Shown here: piece by piece, positions 46,681 to 60,629 of the stretch | Layout of the letters: every line of letters begins with the position of its first letter | Numbering within the stretch: the stretch's first letter is position 1 | Assembly: GCF_027887165.1 (NCBI RefSeq) | Contig: NC_077229.1 | Coordinates: 344,391,380 to 344,455,379 of the forward strand | Reading direction: 5' to 3' | Source of the DNA: Monodelphis domestica | Taxonomy: Eukaryota; Chordata; Mammalia; Didelphimorphia; Didelphidae | DNA length: 64,000 nt | Position numbers and translations under genes: made by a program | Notes under the pieces: generated by a model | Database searches by the model: none | Seen by the model: only the letters and a program-made list of their open reading frames with translations | What the model was told of the DNA's origin: nothing

Positions 46681-46934
46681 GCCAATAGATTTTATTTTCA
46701 GTTGAATTTCCCTTTGATCTGGTATGTCATCAGAAAATGCAAATAAATCTTAATATTTGACTTAAGCCTAAGTGCAATTAGGAAAGAATTGATACAAACA
46801 AGCCTGAGCCAGATCTGATATTAGTTGATATTGAATAATAATAGACAATGCAAAATAATCCTGAATTAAAATTGGGGGTAAAACCTTTTTAAAGACATCT
46901 CATTTCTGCCAACTGTGACCCTGCTGGCAATTAC

Positions 46935-47116
46935 CTTGTCTACTTGACTTGCAGTGCAACCTTTGATTCCCAAGTGTATCATGGCCATGGATTCTGAAAT
47001 GCTCAAAGGTAAAAAGATAATATTTTCAACTTCATATTTCTTCAATTCTCTGAAAATCTCAAGGGAAAATTTCATGTTTGATACACTGAGAGAATTCATT
47101 GTCAAGCTGTTGAAGT
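46935..47116 (-). pseudogene. Gene A first coding exon, open
   Basis: A strong acceptor ('tttttttcttttctag', 47117 upward) precedes 17 nt of 5' UTR and ATG at 47097-47099. The exon reads MNSLSVSNMKFSLEIFREL, then IIFLPLSISESMAMIHLG and ends CTASQVDK before the donor GTAATT. It gives exactly 55 codons, as in human SERPINB3 ('MNSLSEANTKFMFDLF ... NTAQQIKK'). The ATG six bases upstream is not chosen because clade B proteins start at this M-x-SL motif. No signal peptide, as expected for the clade. No damage in this exon. Confidence 0.95.
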
Positions 47117-47214
47117 CTAGAAAAGAAAAAAATAGGAGAAAAAAAAAGAAATTCCCAAACCTGCCCCTCCAAATGAGATACTGCTCTTATAAAAAGGAAG
47201 ATGTTCTAATGGAT

Positions 47215-47335
47215 GGAATTCTATTCCTGAATTTAGAGAGATCTGGGTTTTAATATATGCTCAAATCCTTGCTGGAATCATTCATTTTACCTGTCTGAGC
47301 CTCTGTTTACTCATCTATAAAATAAATGAGTTAAT
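47215..47335 (+). repeat. MIR-like CORE-SINE, partial
   Basis: 'agatctgggttttaatatat', 'tgagcctctgtttactcat', 'ctataaaataaatgag' in forward core order. Confidence 0.7.
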
Positions 47336-47339
47336 ATCT

Positions 47340-47925
47340 ATAGTTTCTTGTCACACAGTTGCTATGATGATCAAATAAGTCAGACTCTTGGAGTCTTATA
47401 GCCCAGGTCTTGGAAGAATCAGCCCTTCTCCCAGAGCAGTGAGAAAGTTCAGGTTATGGATCTGGTGAAGGAGGTGAGAGCTAGCTATCTCCCAAATTTT
47501 TGAGAGGAACAATTAGAAAGGGAATCTGGAAGCTTGCTGAATGAGGAGTAGCTTCTTCCCAAGACTATCATTCAACCTTCTTTCTCATTCTGCCATGGTG
47601 CACACTAAGTAGGGACCACACCAATTGAACTCTTCTCTTGGTCACTGCCTGCCTCCTCCTATACTTCCATCTTTTCTTGTCTCCTCAATCTTCAGGTCTT
47701 TTATGAGCCTGATCTCTCACTTTTTAACACCCCTGGATAGTCTGACTCTTCTGAGAATGCTACTGTTACCAAAAGAGAATAGGATAGTCTGGATAATGCT
47801 TTATGAACCTTTAAGCATTTTACAAATAATCACTTTTGTTATTATCCATAAACAGTCAAATCTCACATCCCCATAGAGAATTAAAATTTTTCAAAGGTGC
47901 TTCTTTCTCACAACAACGCTGTGAG
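47340..47925. other. Unassigned region upstream of gene A
   Basis: This is where a non-coding exon 1 or promoter of gene A could lie if close, but no clear TATA box, donor or CpG cluster is seen. The frame at 47625-47876 has no domain. Confidence 0.4.
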
Positions 47926-47929
47926 ATAT

Positions 47930-48130
47930 TTAATTCTAAGAGTCACCGAATCATACTTTTGAACTAGAAAGGATCTTAGAGGTTCTCTAGTCCATCACCT
48001 AAATTTTCAAATGATCTGCCTGAGGCCCAGAAACATTATGATTTGCCCAAGATCATGCAGGAAGGATGTGACAGAGCTGGAACTCAAACCCAAATACTGT
48101 GATTCCAACTCCATTGGTTATCATCAGATT
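47930..48130 (-). repeat. MIR-like CORE-SINE
   Basis: 'gaactagaaaggatcttag', 'gatctgcctgaggcccagaa' and 'acagagctggaactcaaacc' in inverted order. Confidence 0.8.
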
Positions 48131-48134
48131 ATCA

Positions 48135-49080
48135 GTGTAACATTTGAAAAAACAAAGACTCAGAGCAGTTAAGCAATTTGATGGCAGTTACAAAGTTGAA
48201 AGATAAAGATTAGAAGCAATATTTAATTCCAGTCCTCTAAACTGTTGGTGACTAAGCATTGAGATGTCCTTCATCATTTCCACTAAACTAAACTGACATT
48301 AAATCTTTGTTTCTTATAAACATAAGTCACAAAGATCTTTCTGATAAGATTTGCAGCACCATTATGTCCCAGCTTCATATATTTTTCTTAATCTCACAAA
48401 AAAAAAGCTGAATTAAACCTTTGGATTTGGAAAATGAAAACATTTAGGCTTGTTGAATATTTCTTTTTATAAGCTCTTAACCCCACTAAGAGTAGATAAC
48501 CAGACAAGCACCTAAAGGAAAATGTAACCTTATAAAGACCTTTTTGATAGAACATTTTGATATTAAAATGAACAGGATATAATAGAAAGTATGCTAAGAG
48601 AATGAAAAAGGCATTAATTCTAAAGTATTTTTTGAATTAGACTGGCTAGCATGCAAATATATATATATATATACACATATATATATATATTATATAAGCT
48701 ATTTACTTGATAGAAATTTAAATGCCAAAAGTTAAAAGAGGTGACAGAAATCTTCTAGTCCAATCTGAGGGGGGGGGGGCAGGGATAGAAATAGAACCCA
48801 GTTTCTGATTCGCTGTCCAAGGTTTCTTCCATTAGACCAAACCAGCAGTGATTCATACATTTTTCTCTTTGTGTGACAGGAACTTGGCACAGAACAGGAT
48901 ACTGGCAGGAGCTAAATAAATGTGTATTGATTGATCTTGCTTGCTTGATGAGTAGTCTTTATTTCACAAGTGGCAAATTTCCTAGTTCAAAATTTATTTC
49001 GTAAGTAGTCAAAATACATTTTACCTATCCCTGTCATTATTATCAAATAATAATTCCAATGTAGTTTCAATTACATTCCA
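48135..49080. other. Intergenic DNA with a TA microsatellite
   Basis: A (TA)n run lies at about 48656-48692 and a G run at 48768-48779. No gene. Confidence 0.6.
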
Positions 49081-49097
49081 ATAGTAAATCCAATTTT

Positions 49098-49303
49098 TTT
49101 CTTTTTTTTTAAACCCTCACCTTCTGTCTTAGAATCAATACTATGCATTGGTTCTAAGGCAGAAGAGTGGTAAGGGCTAGGCAATGAGGGTTAAGTGACT
49201 TGCCCAGGGTCACACAGCTAGGAAGTGTCTGGGGTCACATTTGAATACAGCACCTCCCATCTCTGGGCCTGGCTCTCAATCCACTGAGCCACCCAGCTGC
49301 CCC
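49098..49303 (-). repeat. WSINE/MAR1-type marsupial SINE, full length
   Basis: Same architecture as the copy at 29031. Target repeats 'tagtaaatccaatttt' (49082-49097) and 'tagtaagtccaatttt' (49304-49319) bound it, with one mismatch. The B box is slightly changed (TTTGAATAC in inverse). Confidence 0.95.
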
Positions 49304-49659
49304 TAGTAAGTCCAATTTTATTAGCCTTTGTCTAATTTTTGTTTTAATTTTTTTCCTAAGTTTTTTTCTCTTCCTGAGACTTGTCTAAGATATTTGTTGC
49401 TATGGAAATTATTATATGCCAAAAAAAGATCTGAAGAAATCTGATAATAGTTGAAAAATAGAAAGGAATAGAAGTACTTACCTTTTTTTCTTGAGCCACA
49501 AATAAATGATCAATGACTTGGGTGAGTATAAAGTCACATTGTGATAAGAGATAACAATTGATATATAAATTGGGCTCCACCCAGGCTGTCACCTACCACA
49601 CCAGTCATTCAGCTGTGAGTTAGTTGAAGGTCAAGGAAATATTTGCATAAAGTATGAAT

Positions 49660-49810
49660 TAAGTTATAATGGAAGGAGCCCAAGATCTGGAATTTTAAGA
49701 CCAGTGTATGAATCCTGGACCTTATAATTAATCTTCTTACCCCTCTTGGGCTCAAGTTTCTTCATCTCTAAGATGGGGTACTTGGTCTTGATGCTTGGTA
49801 ATGTATCTTC
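49660..49810 (+). repeat. MIR-like CORE-SINE
   Basis: 'gaatcctggaccttataat', 'gctcaagtttcttcatctc' and 'taagatggggtacttgg' in forward order. Confidence 0.7.
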
Positions 49811-50019
49811 TAGTTCTAAATCAAGAAATACTCAATCTGATTAAAATAATAAATACAGTGTGACCATAGGAAAATGGACAAAGTCCTGATTTTCTGATGT
49901 ACTTCATAAACTGATGAGAAAATGCTCACTTACTTATGATTTCAATAGTTTGCTTGTTTAGTCTCTACTTTACATTCACATACTCTACAATGTCTAATCA
50001 GAATCCAAAAGGTCAAGAG

Positions 50020-50160
50020 GATCCTAGAAATAATAAAATTGTGTCTCTTTACAAAAGAAGAAACTGAGGTCCAAAAAGAAAAGGTGACTTGTTCAAAATC
50101 ATGAAACTGGTGACTGGCTGAACTAGGACTTAAACCTAGCTCAGATTCCAAGAACAGACC
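50020..50160 (-). repeat. MIR-like CORE-SINE, partial
   Basis: 'aagaagaaactgaggtccaa', 'aggtgacttgttcaaaatca', 'taggacttaaacctagctc' in inverted order. Confidence 0.7.
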
Positions 50161-50241
50161 TTTTCATAGTTCTGCTGCCTCCAAATACTGTCTAGAATTT
50201 GAATGTTAGCACTGAAAGAACCTTAACAATTGTCTAGGTCA

Positions 50242-50781
50242 CCCTCAATTGGGGAATGGCTGAACAAACTATGGTATATGTTGGTGATGGAATACTATTG
50301 TGCTAAAAGGAATAATAAAGTGGAGAAGTTCCATGGAGACTGGAACAACCTCCAGGAAGTGATGCAGAGCGAGAGGAGCAGAACCAGGAGAACATTGTAC
50401 ACAGAGACTAATACACTGTGGTATAATCGAACGTAATGGACTTCTCCATTAGTGGCGGTGTAATGTCCCTGAACAACTTGCAGGGATCCAGGAGAAAAAA
50501 ACACCATTCATAAGCAAAGGATAAACTATGGGAGTGGAAACACCGAGAAAAAGCAACTGCCTGAATACAGAGGTTGAGGGGACATGACAGAGGATAGACT
50601 CTAAATGAACACTCTAATGCAAATACTATCAACAAAGCAATGGGTTCAAATCAAGAAAACATCTAATGCCCAGTGGACTTACGCGTCGGCTATGGGGGGT
50701 GGGGGGGAGGAAAAGAAAATGATCTATGTCTTTAACGAATAATGCTTGGAAATGATCAAATAAAATATATTTAAAAAAAAA
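50242..50781 (+). mobile_element. Young 5'-truncated L1 3' end
   Basis: Bordered by a perfect 17-bp target repeat, aacaattgtctaggtca (50225-50241 and 50782-50798), with an A-rich tail directly before the right copy. The start reads 'cctcaattggggaatggctg', then a frame with MEYYCAKRNNKVEKFHG, the C-terminal part of L1 ORF2, then the 3' UTR. Compact and little diverged, it is the same subfamily as the nested copy at 31154-31606. Confidence 0.95.
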
Positions 50782-50799
50782 AACAATTGTCTAGGTCAG

Positions 50800-51380
50800 T
50801 GGACTCCAAATAATTTTGGATAATTATATACCTCATCAATTAAATAAAAATTGACCATGCATAATCAATATTCACGGATTTCCTTTTTAAATTTAATAAG
50901 AATAAGGGGCAGGTATAATATGAATTAATGTGATTAACATGAATTATGGGGAAGATCAGGATTTTTAGGTTGCCCTTTGTCTCGGAAATTTAAGTTTTCA
51001 TGGATTTGTCTCCTTGGGAAGCACTTTTAAATTTTTGTTGTTTAGTTGTTCAGTCATTTGTAAATGCCATGCTGTGAAATATTGCCTTTTTATATTCCTC
51101 CACAACATTTGCTTCTGAGAAAGTATTGTTGAAACAAGTTAAGCTGTGATATCTATATCTTGGCTACCAGAATGTTGATTCCCACAGAATGGCCTTGACA
51201 AAACACTAGAGGAAAACTCATTTATTTACTATCTCCTGAACATTCTCCTTTCTTTCTAGCATTCTTGACTTTGCTCATGTTCTTCCCTCCATGTCAAATG
51301 CGCTTCTTTCTGTTTTGTCCACTAAAATCCTATTCATGTATGGATGACTATTGAACAATTTCTAACTTTCCAATGAGATT
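50800..51380. other. Unassigned intergenic DNA
   Basis: Nothing definite. 'tagttgttcagtcatttgta' near 51045 recalls the end of RTE/BovB-like elements but is too short to call. Confidence 0.4.
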
Positions 51381-51384
51381 GTAA

Positions 51385-52160
51385 ATTTCTGGGAAGATGA
51401 GGGAATAGGGCAGGAGATTACCTCACTCTCCAAATTCCCCCCCCCTAAAAAATTAAAATTAATACTTCAACCTTAATGCAGCAGAAATAGATGAGTTGGG
51501 GTTAAATAGTCATCCAATTTGAGAGGTAGCTGGTAAAGTTCTGATCTCCCAGGCTGGTTCTATGACCTGATTGAAGTGTAGATACTTTCAGGCAAATATT
51601 GCAAATTAACAAACAAGCCCTGAGGACAGATGTCTAAGCAACAGTCTCATCTATAAAGCTTTCAACCCACCTACTGTGTCTGGGTTGAGAAGCTGATCAG
51701 GAGAAGACAGAGGGGCCCAGGTACACTAACAAGATATAATACCAGACCATGAATGCAGACAATGGGGAAGGAAACACATCCAGGAAGCTGAAAAGTAGGA
51801 CCCTTTTGCTTGTGGGCATTCCTAGGAGACTGAAGTTCTTGGTTGTGGTTCCACAGTGGAAGATTAAGCAGACATTTATGGCCACCTGAGAGAATATGCA
51901 GATTAGAATTTGAGTTGGTAGCATTGGCAAGGGCCCTGGTTGGTGGTCAGGGGTATAAAGGAGCACCTGTAGTCACTCAAACTAAGATGTGTCAACACTG
52001 GGCCCTAGAATATAGGAACTGGAAGAACCAAGGAGTGAGAAGCCCTATAGATAGTTCAGGAAAGAACAGCACAAAAAACCCAAATTCTGAGACATTATCC
52101 TCCCAAGTCCTGGAAGCAGGGTCCAAACCTACCATAAAATTAATAATTAAAAAATATATT
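51385..52160 (+). repeat. Probable L1/HAL1 5' UTR remnant
   Basis: 'ttctgggaagatgagggaat' resembles the 'gggaagatggcggagtag'-like start of marsupial L1 and HAL1 5' UTRs. 'aaattctgagacattatcct' further right recalls the same UTR. Decayed, and no ORF1 follows. Confidence 0.45.
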
Positions 52161-52165
52161 ACTCA

Positions 52166-52231
52166 AGGCATCTGGGTAGCTCAGTGAATGGAGTGCCAGA
52201 CCTAGATATGGGAGGTTCTGGGTTCAAATTT
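52166..52231 (+). repeat. Marsupial SINE, tRNA-like head only
   Basis: 'gcatctgggtagctcagtga' and 'tctgggttcaaattt' are the A-box and B-box portion of the WSINE/MAR1 family; the copy stops just after the B box. Not a tRNA gene. Confidence 0.8.
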
Positions 52232-52234
52232 TAA

Positions 52235-53440
52235 AAAATTATATCATTATATCATATAAGTCGTGTTTGAAATTCTCTGATTGAATTTGCCTGTTAGCCT
52301 GCATTCTGCTTTTATCTCTTGTATATCTCTTGTATGGTAGCATTTTTTGGTCTTAATATTGAAGATCAGAAAAATAATATTTCCTAGGAGTACAAGGAGA
52401 AGGAGGTAATTCGAAATATTAAATGTCTCTAATTGGGCAAAAAGCAGAAGACTTTCATGTAAAGTAGCATTTATGCTGCTTAGCATTTTGATTAAAAATG
52501 TATATTATTTATTTTTAATTATTCTTATTATAAGGGGTGGGGTAGAGGAAGGAGGGTATTTAGCTTATTTTATCTTATTGTTTTATGATTTCATTGGATT
52601 TTTATCTGTAAAAAAGGGGGAAATTATTTAATTATTTATTTGTTGCTTCCCTCTAGTGGCAGCAATCAACAACTGTAGCTAAGCAGAAAAAGGGGGGGAA
52701 AGAAAGGAGAAAAAAAGGAATAAGAAAAGAGTAAGAAAAAAATTAGAAAAAAAATCAGTGCTCAATATTGATCTCTAGTGGCCAAGAGTTAGCACTACAA
52801 TTAGGAGGGGCTAGGGGCATTGTTAGGGGTGGGTTTTGGGGTAAGGGGTGTGGTTAGGGACTGCCAGAAACTAAAATAGAGGATAGGACTACAAAACCAG
52901 GCGGAAACTGAAGTTGAATTTTTTTTTTTTCCTGAAGGCAAAAGGGCTTCAGGGGAAGAAGTAAAGCAGGGCAATTAGAGGGTTGGAAGTAGACTTGGGT
53001 GGGTGAAAGAGTGCCAGGACACCCCACCCCCCAGCCAAAGCAAAAAGCCTGGTAGAGGCTAGGAGTCAACCAGACTCTTTTTTTGGTCATAAATTTCATG
53101 TAGTTTAACAGTTTTTATATTGTCTCTCTTCATTCTGTTTTCCAGTTTTTGTAATAAAATGTTGTAATATCTCTTCTAGTTTTTCATTCTTTTGATATTG
53201 TTTTATTCTTGTTGTTAATTCTAATTTTTAGAGAATTATTTTCTTTTTTTCTTCATAACATTGTGGCCACCAAGTTTCTCTGGGCCCTCCAAATGTGGAC
53301 TAACCAATTGATGGATACATTGCATCTCTAAAGTCAGGAAAATTGCTCAGGTGTCCCTCATTATTTGGCTTCTAGCAAATCATGACCCCAGCTCCTGGAC
53401 CTCTCCTGACATTATGAAGCCAATAGATCATAGTCAGCTC
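52235..53440. other. Unassigned intergenic DNA
   Basis: AT-rich left part, G-rich stretch at 52800-53000, T-rich at 53230-53260. No gene recognised. Confidence 0.45.
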
Positions 53441-53454
53441 CAATATTCTTCACC

Positions 53455-53592
53455 TAAAAGCAAGAAGGAAGGGATAAGAAAGAAACAGAGGCAGACACAG
53501 AAATGGAGAGAGAGGGGCAGAGACAAAGAAAGACTGGTAGACAAAGACAGAGAGACAGAGCTAGAAACAGAGACAGAGAGAAACACAGTCAT
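53455..53592 (+). repeat. Purine-rich low-complexity tract
   Basis: Imperfect AGACAGAG-type repeats. The frame 53351-53623 is largely its translation. Confidence 0.7.
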
Positions 53593-54301
53593 ACACTCTC
53601 AACTTCAGATTGACTCCAATTGAGAGAGAAAGCTCTTTCTGCTCCCGGAGACCCACCATAATTTGTCCTCCTTGAATGTCAGAAAGTCAGAAGGAGTTAG
53701 GCATACAGACTTGGCTAGGCTTATTAGGGGCCTTTTGAATGCATCCCAGATCAGGTTGTATAGTCAGTCAAAATGGCTCCTCTGTACTATGTGGTTAACA
53801 TATTGGAACTAGTAATACAAAGTCTCCTCCAAAGCCAATGTGACAGCAAAGCATACTCAACACAATCACCAGCCATATTATAAGGAGATCTGAAGCAGGC
53901 CATTAAAACAGAAAGGTCACAAGTCTGGAAGAGACTTTTTAAAAAATCATCCAAAGAATCTTCAAGTTTTGGGGGGTAAAGACCATTATCTAACTTACTC
54001 TATTTTACTAACAGATTACAAAAGTCAATTACTTGACAAAGTCCAATATTGAAGACTTTTCAAAGCTGATGGTATCATCGCCCTATACTGGATGAAATTG
54101 ATTACAATAATATTGAACATCTGTGAAGTTCTCACCCTTTAAGTAGTGGTGCTCTCTCCCTACAGAATGGTACCTAAGTGGTCATTGCATGTGATGCTGA
54201 AGAGATCTAATTCCCCTAAACAGCTTCTCCATTACAGGAATGATAAGAAATGGGTTTTTTCCCCCTTTGGAAGTTAGTTATTTTACATATAAGCAAAGTC
54301 A

Positions 54302-54350
54302 TAAGAAGGAAGGGAGGGAGGGAGGAAGAAAGGGAGAAAGGGAGGGAGGT
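54302..54350 (+). repeat. (GGGA/GAAG)n low-complexity tract
   Basis: 'aggaagggagggagggagga' followed by further GGGA and GAAA units. Confidence 0.85.
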
Positions 54351-54369
54351 AGTTTTCCTACTATTGAAT

Positions 54370-55960
54370 CAATTCTGCATTTGTAGCACAAGTTCCACCT
54401 GGACATAGTGTATAATCTTTGTGATGTATTAGTGCAATTTCCTTGCCAGAATTTTATGGAAATTTTTTGCCTAATAGTCACTAGGAAAAGTATAGTTTTC
54501 TTTCTGTTTCTACTCTTTCTGATTTAGGTACCAGAACTATATTTGGGTCATGAAAGGAATTTGGTATGATTCCTGTTTTCTCTATTATTTTGAATAGTTT
54601 ATATAGTATTAAAAGTGATTGTTCTTCAAATGTTCAGTAGAATTCATTTGTGAATCCATCTAGTTATGGTGGTGGGTTTTTTTCCTACAAAGTCCATTGA
54701 TGACTTGTTCAATTTTTTTTAAATAAAGGTTTACTTATTTATTCTATTTCCTCTTTTTTATTAATAGAATTTCTTTCCATGTATCTCAATCCCTCCTCCT
54801 CACACCATAGAAGACATCATCTGACAAAGAAATATGTATATATAGATTATATCTTTCATGTTTCTATTTTTCAGTTCATTCTACTGGAGGTGAACATTCA
54901 TAAGTTATTCTTCAATTATTAAATCTGTATATAATGTTCTCTTGGTTCTACTCATTTCACCCTTCATTATCCTATGTACTTCTTTCCAAGATTTTAAAAA
55001 ATTAACCTATTTCCTCTTTTAATCTGGACAATTTATATTTATGTAAATATTCACCCATTTCACCTAGAATGTTAGATTTTTTTTGGCATATAATTGGGTA
55101 AAACAGCTTCTAATAATTGCTTCAATTTCATCTTTATTGGTGGTAAATTTTCCCTTTTCATCATTGATACTGGTAATTTGGTTTTCTTTCTTTTTTAATC
55201 AAATTAATCAATGATTTAACTATTTTATTGTTTTGTTCATAAAAATAATTTCTAGTTTTATTTATTAGGTCAATGGTTTTCTTACTTTCAATTTTATAAA
55301 TCTCTCTTTTGATATTCTGGATTTCTATTTTAATATTTCAATGGGGTTTTTTAATTTGTCTGTTTTCTTGTCGTTTTAGTTGCATGCCCAATTTATTGAT
55401 CGCTTCTTTCTCTTTTTTTGATGTAAACATTTACAGATATAATCTTTCCCCTAAGTACTGTTTGGCTGCATCTCACAAGTTTTGGTTTCTTGTCTCATTT
55501 CTGTCATTCTCCCTAACGAGATTATTGATTGTTTCTATGATTTGTTCTTTGAATTATTCATTATTTATGATTAGGCTAGGTAGTCTCCAATCAATTTTAA
55601 TCTATATTTTTATAGAACTTTATTGAACCTAATTTTTATTTCATTGTTATCTAAAAAGGATGCATTTTATATTACTGATTTATGCATTTGGTTGTAAGAT
55701 TTTTATACACTAACAAATGGTTAATGTTTTCCATAGGTGCTGTATATACCACTGAGCAAAAGTATATTCCTTTCTATTCCCATTCATTTTTCTCCAGATA
55801 TCTAGCATATAGAACTTTTATAGAATTCTATCCATTTCCTTAACTTCTTGAGATGTTTATATTTTGGCTAGAGTTATCTAGTTCTGAAGGAGAAAGTTGA
55901 GGTCCTTCACTAGTATAGTTTGATTATATATTTTCTCCTGTCTGGACTAAAAATTCTAAG
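54370..55960 (-). repeat. L1 ORF2 region, antisense
   Basis: Inverse ORF2 signature sequence parallel to 31980-32990: 'ataatctttgtgatgtatta', 'gatttaggtaccagaactat', 'aatccatctagttatggtgg', 'aaatctctcttttgatattc'. At about 54755-55000 a different stretch ('tctcttggttctactcattt') looks like the inverse of an L1 3' UTR, probably a nested fragment. The frame 55309-55626 is antisense. Confidence 0.8.
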
Positions 55961-55964
55961 AGGA

Positions 55965-56245
55965 GGAATTAAGGAAGGAATATCATACAGAGATTGAGGT
56001 CAAATTGGACAAAGACAACAAGGGAGGAAATAGAATTATAACAGGAGTTAGACTAATTTTTCTGGAATAATAGAGTGAGTCATGGGAAGTAGTATGGAAT
56101 GAATCAGGAAAGGTAAGCTAGAGCCTAATTGTGAAGATTTTAACAGTTCAGATCAGTATTTTGTATTTTATTCAGGAGTCAATAGGCAACTGAAACTTTT
56201 TAACCAGGGAAATAATATGATGAGATCTAAGTTTTAGGAAGATGT
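55965..56245 (-). repeat. L2 fragment, antisense
   Basis: 'attgtgaagattttaacag', 'tattcaggagtcaataggca' and 'gatgagatctaagttttagg' follow the same order as the L2 3' part seen around 35590-35720. Confidence 0.65.
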
Positions 56246-56254
56246 CATACAAGA

Positions 56255-56430
56255 TAGCAATAGAGTGTAAGTTTTGTCATTAGGGAGACTGGGTTCAAAT
56301 ACAATTTCCTATACTAACCACCTGAGTGAATGTGGAAGAATAAATTAGCTGCTCTGTGATTCAGTTTCCTCATCTATAAATGAAGAACTGATTGGATTTT
56401 GTGGCTTCTAAGTTTCCTTCTAGATTTAAA
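56255..56430 (+). repeat. MIR-like CORE-SINE
   Basis: 'gagactgggttcaaatacaa', 'tgattcagtttcctcatcta' and 'taaatgaagaactgattgg' in forward order. Confidence 0.8.
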
Positions 56431-56809
56431 TTCAATATGTAGAAGACTTGATAATGCTGGGCTGGGTCTATATGACCCGGGAAGCCCCTGCAGGGCCTAT
56501 GAATAAATTTCAAAGGATTCCTGAACTTGGTTGGGAAACAAACCAGCTCTTTATTTTCACTAGTCTCCAAATAAAAATGAAAATTTCCTTCAATTATGAA
56601 TATAATCACCAAAAAGTCACCAAAACAAAACTCCTGATTTTCAGGATTATTATTAAAATTGCTCCATTTTTATGAACAAGTGATTGCAGAAGACAATTTA
56701 TTTCATCCCTGATATTTCAAAGCAAAAGACTTCCAAAGCTGATGCACTTTTGCCCTCTACTGGATGAAAAATTACTATTATTATATTGAGCAATTTTCTT
56801 CCTGGTTCT

Positions 56810-57450
56810 TCATTTCACTCTCACTTAAAGAAGTTGTCCCCCAAGGTTCTGTGCTGTTTTTGTTTTTTTTTTTATCTCACATGGTAATCTCATGAGCTCA
56901 CAAAGATTCAATTATCACCTTTAGGTAGATAATTCTCAGATCTATGAATCCTCTCTTTGAAATAATCACACATCATCAACTAACTGCCTTTTGGATGTCC
57001 TGCAAGCACCCCAAACTCATCATGTCCAAAACAGAACTCCTTATTTTTCCCTCCAAACTCTCCCCTTTTCTGAACTTCCCTATTACCATCCAGGGCATTG
57101 CCATCCTTCTAACAAAACATGTTCATAACCTTAGCATCATCCCTCACCGAGCACCTATCCAGTACATTGCCAGATCTTGTAGTTTTTACTTTCACATCTC
57201 TGTACCTTCTTATCTTCTCCCACTGCCACGACCTAAGTTCAAACCTTTGCTGCCTTCTACTTAGATTACTGACTAAACTCCAATTGTTCTCTCTTCCTCA
57301 AGCATCTCTCCTCTCAAATTCATCTTCCACTTAACTGACATAGTGATTTTTCTTGGGCAAGGTCTGACTATGTCAAAACTTTGCTCAGTGAATGCCAGTG
57401 GCTCCCTAACATCTTTAGATCAAATAGAAACTCTTTTGTTTAACCTCTCT
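56810..57450 (+). repeat. L2 (CR1-like) LINE, sense
   Basis: 'gttgtcccccaaggttctgt' encodes the VPQGS motif of L2 reverse transcriptase; 'tctcatgagctcacaaagat' and 'tcccagatctat'-like sequence follow, then a frame with MSKTELLIFPSKLSPF. 'ccagtggctccctaacatc' is the usual L2 3' UTR start. The frames 56944-57264 and 57119-57334 are decayed LINE frames. Confidence 0.85.
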
Positions 57451-57474
57451 TATAGAGAATCAACAAGTATGAGG

Positions 57475-57700
57475 TCTGAGAAAAGTAGCAAGGAGAATTC
57501 CAACTGTTTCCCATTCCGACAACTTCAGAGTTGTGATGAGACAAAGAGGAGCTAATACTGGAAATGGAAGAGAGGATAATTGTGTCATCAGAAGGGAGCC
57601 AGGTCTCAGGGAGTACCAGAAGATGTAAGGAATGAGAAAGGAAGAAGTTTCAGATGAAAGAAATGGTGTTCATTTTGAAGCAAGTATTCCAGAAGCAATG
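57475..57700 (-). repeat. L2 5' region, antisense
   Basis: 'gggagccaggtctcagggag' with 'gaaggaagaagtttcagatg' matches the end of the L2 copies near 37985 and 63940. Confidence 0.6.
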
Positions 57701-57704
57701 TGGA

Positions 57705-58075
57705 AAGAGATCTAGACTGGAACATTATAAGAATAGGGTTGAGCTAAATAGACATTAAAGAACATCAAATTGAGATATGTTGCTAAAACTTTCCCTCCAA
57801 ATTTTGTAGTTGTCAGATTTGTATGAAAATGGATTTATTAAATATAAACGTATGTAATATTCCAATGCTCAAATCTTCTAGAGTAGATGGTGTATAACAC
57901 ATGACCAAATAGGAAGGAACCCAAAGTTGTCTATAATAAGCAAATAGTTCAGGAAACAGAAGAGCAGTGCCTTTCATGGTCCATTTATTTTTACATTTCA
58001 TAAAAGTAGATTAATTGTATAGAATTGACTGCTGTAGGGAAAAGTCGTTTCCCTCAAAGTTTGGTCTCTTCATAA
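57705..58075. other. Unassigned spacer
   Basis: AT-rich, no gene or repeat recognised. Confidence 0.4.
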
Positions 58076-58079
58076 TTTC

Positions 58080-60428
<2,349 letters not shown>

Positions 60429-60430
60429 TT

Positions 60431-60629
60431 TTTTTTAAACCCGTACCTTCCATCTTAGAATCAATACTGTACATTGGTTCTAAGGCAGAAGAATGGTAAG
60501 GGCTAGGCAATGAAGGTTAAGTGACTTGTCCAGGGTCATACAGCCAGGAAGTGTCTGAGGCCAGATTTGAACCCAAAACCTCCTGTCTCTGGTTCTGACT
60601 CTCAATCCACTTAGTCACCCAGCTGCCCC
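60431..60629 (-). repeat. WSINE/MAR1-type marsupial SINE, full length
   Basis: Third full copy, with inverse head at the right end ('cacccagctgcccc') and oligo-T at the left. Target repeats are imperfect: 'gacagagtgcttttt' on the left and 'gacagagcttttt' on the right. It lies at the edge of the tandem duplication and is absent from copy A at 34.04 kb. Confidence 0.92.

Larger units (their letters stand above)
34308..47116 (-). pseudogene. Clade B serpin pseudogene (gene A)
   Basis: Clade B (ovalbumin-type) serpins are intracellular protease inhibitors, with the coding region split over six to seven coding exons. Here I read, on the minus strand, coding exons at 46935-47099, 45411-45528, 42594-42736, 41090-41229 and 34550-34943, plus a doubtful exon 3 near 46.4 kb. 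Exon sizes of 165, 118 and 143 nt, splice signals and phases match the family and join correctly (for example TNG across the 118/143-nt boundary). The last two exons carry frame-disrupting deletions: the penultimate is 140 nt instead of about 156, the terminal about 394 coding nt against 402 in gene B. The reactive-loop hinge is lost. I could not find exon 4 or the non-coding exon 1. The closest paralogue is unclear; SERPINB3/4, B6 and B11 all show similarity. Gene B lies upstream in the same orientation. Confidence 0.88.

Noticed and set aside
52166-52231. tRNA-like A and B boxes
   Set aside because: They belong to a truncated marsupial SINE; no cloverleaf with an anticodon arm is formed. 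The same applies to the full SINEs at 29031, 49098 and 60431.
56944-57264. 106-aa plus-strand frame
   Set aside because: It contains MSKTELLIFPSK, a hallmark of L2 LINE ORF2, and lies in a recognisable L2 copy.
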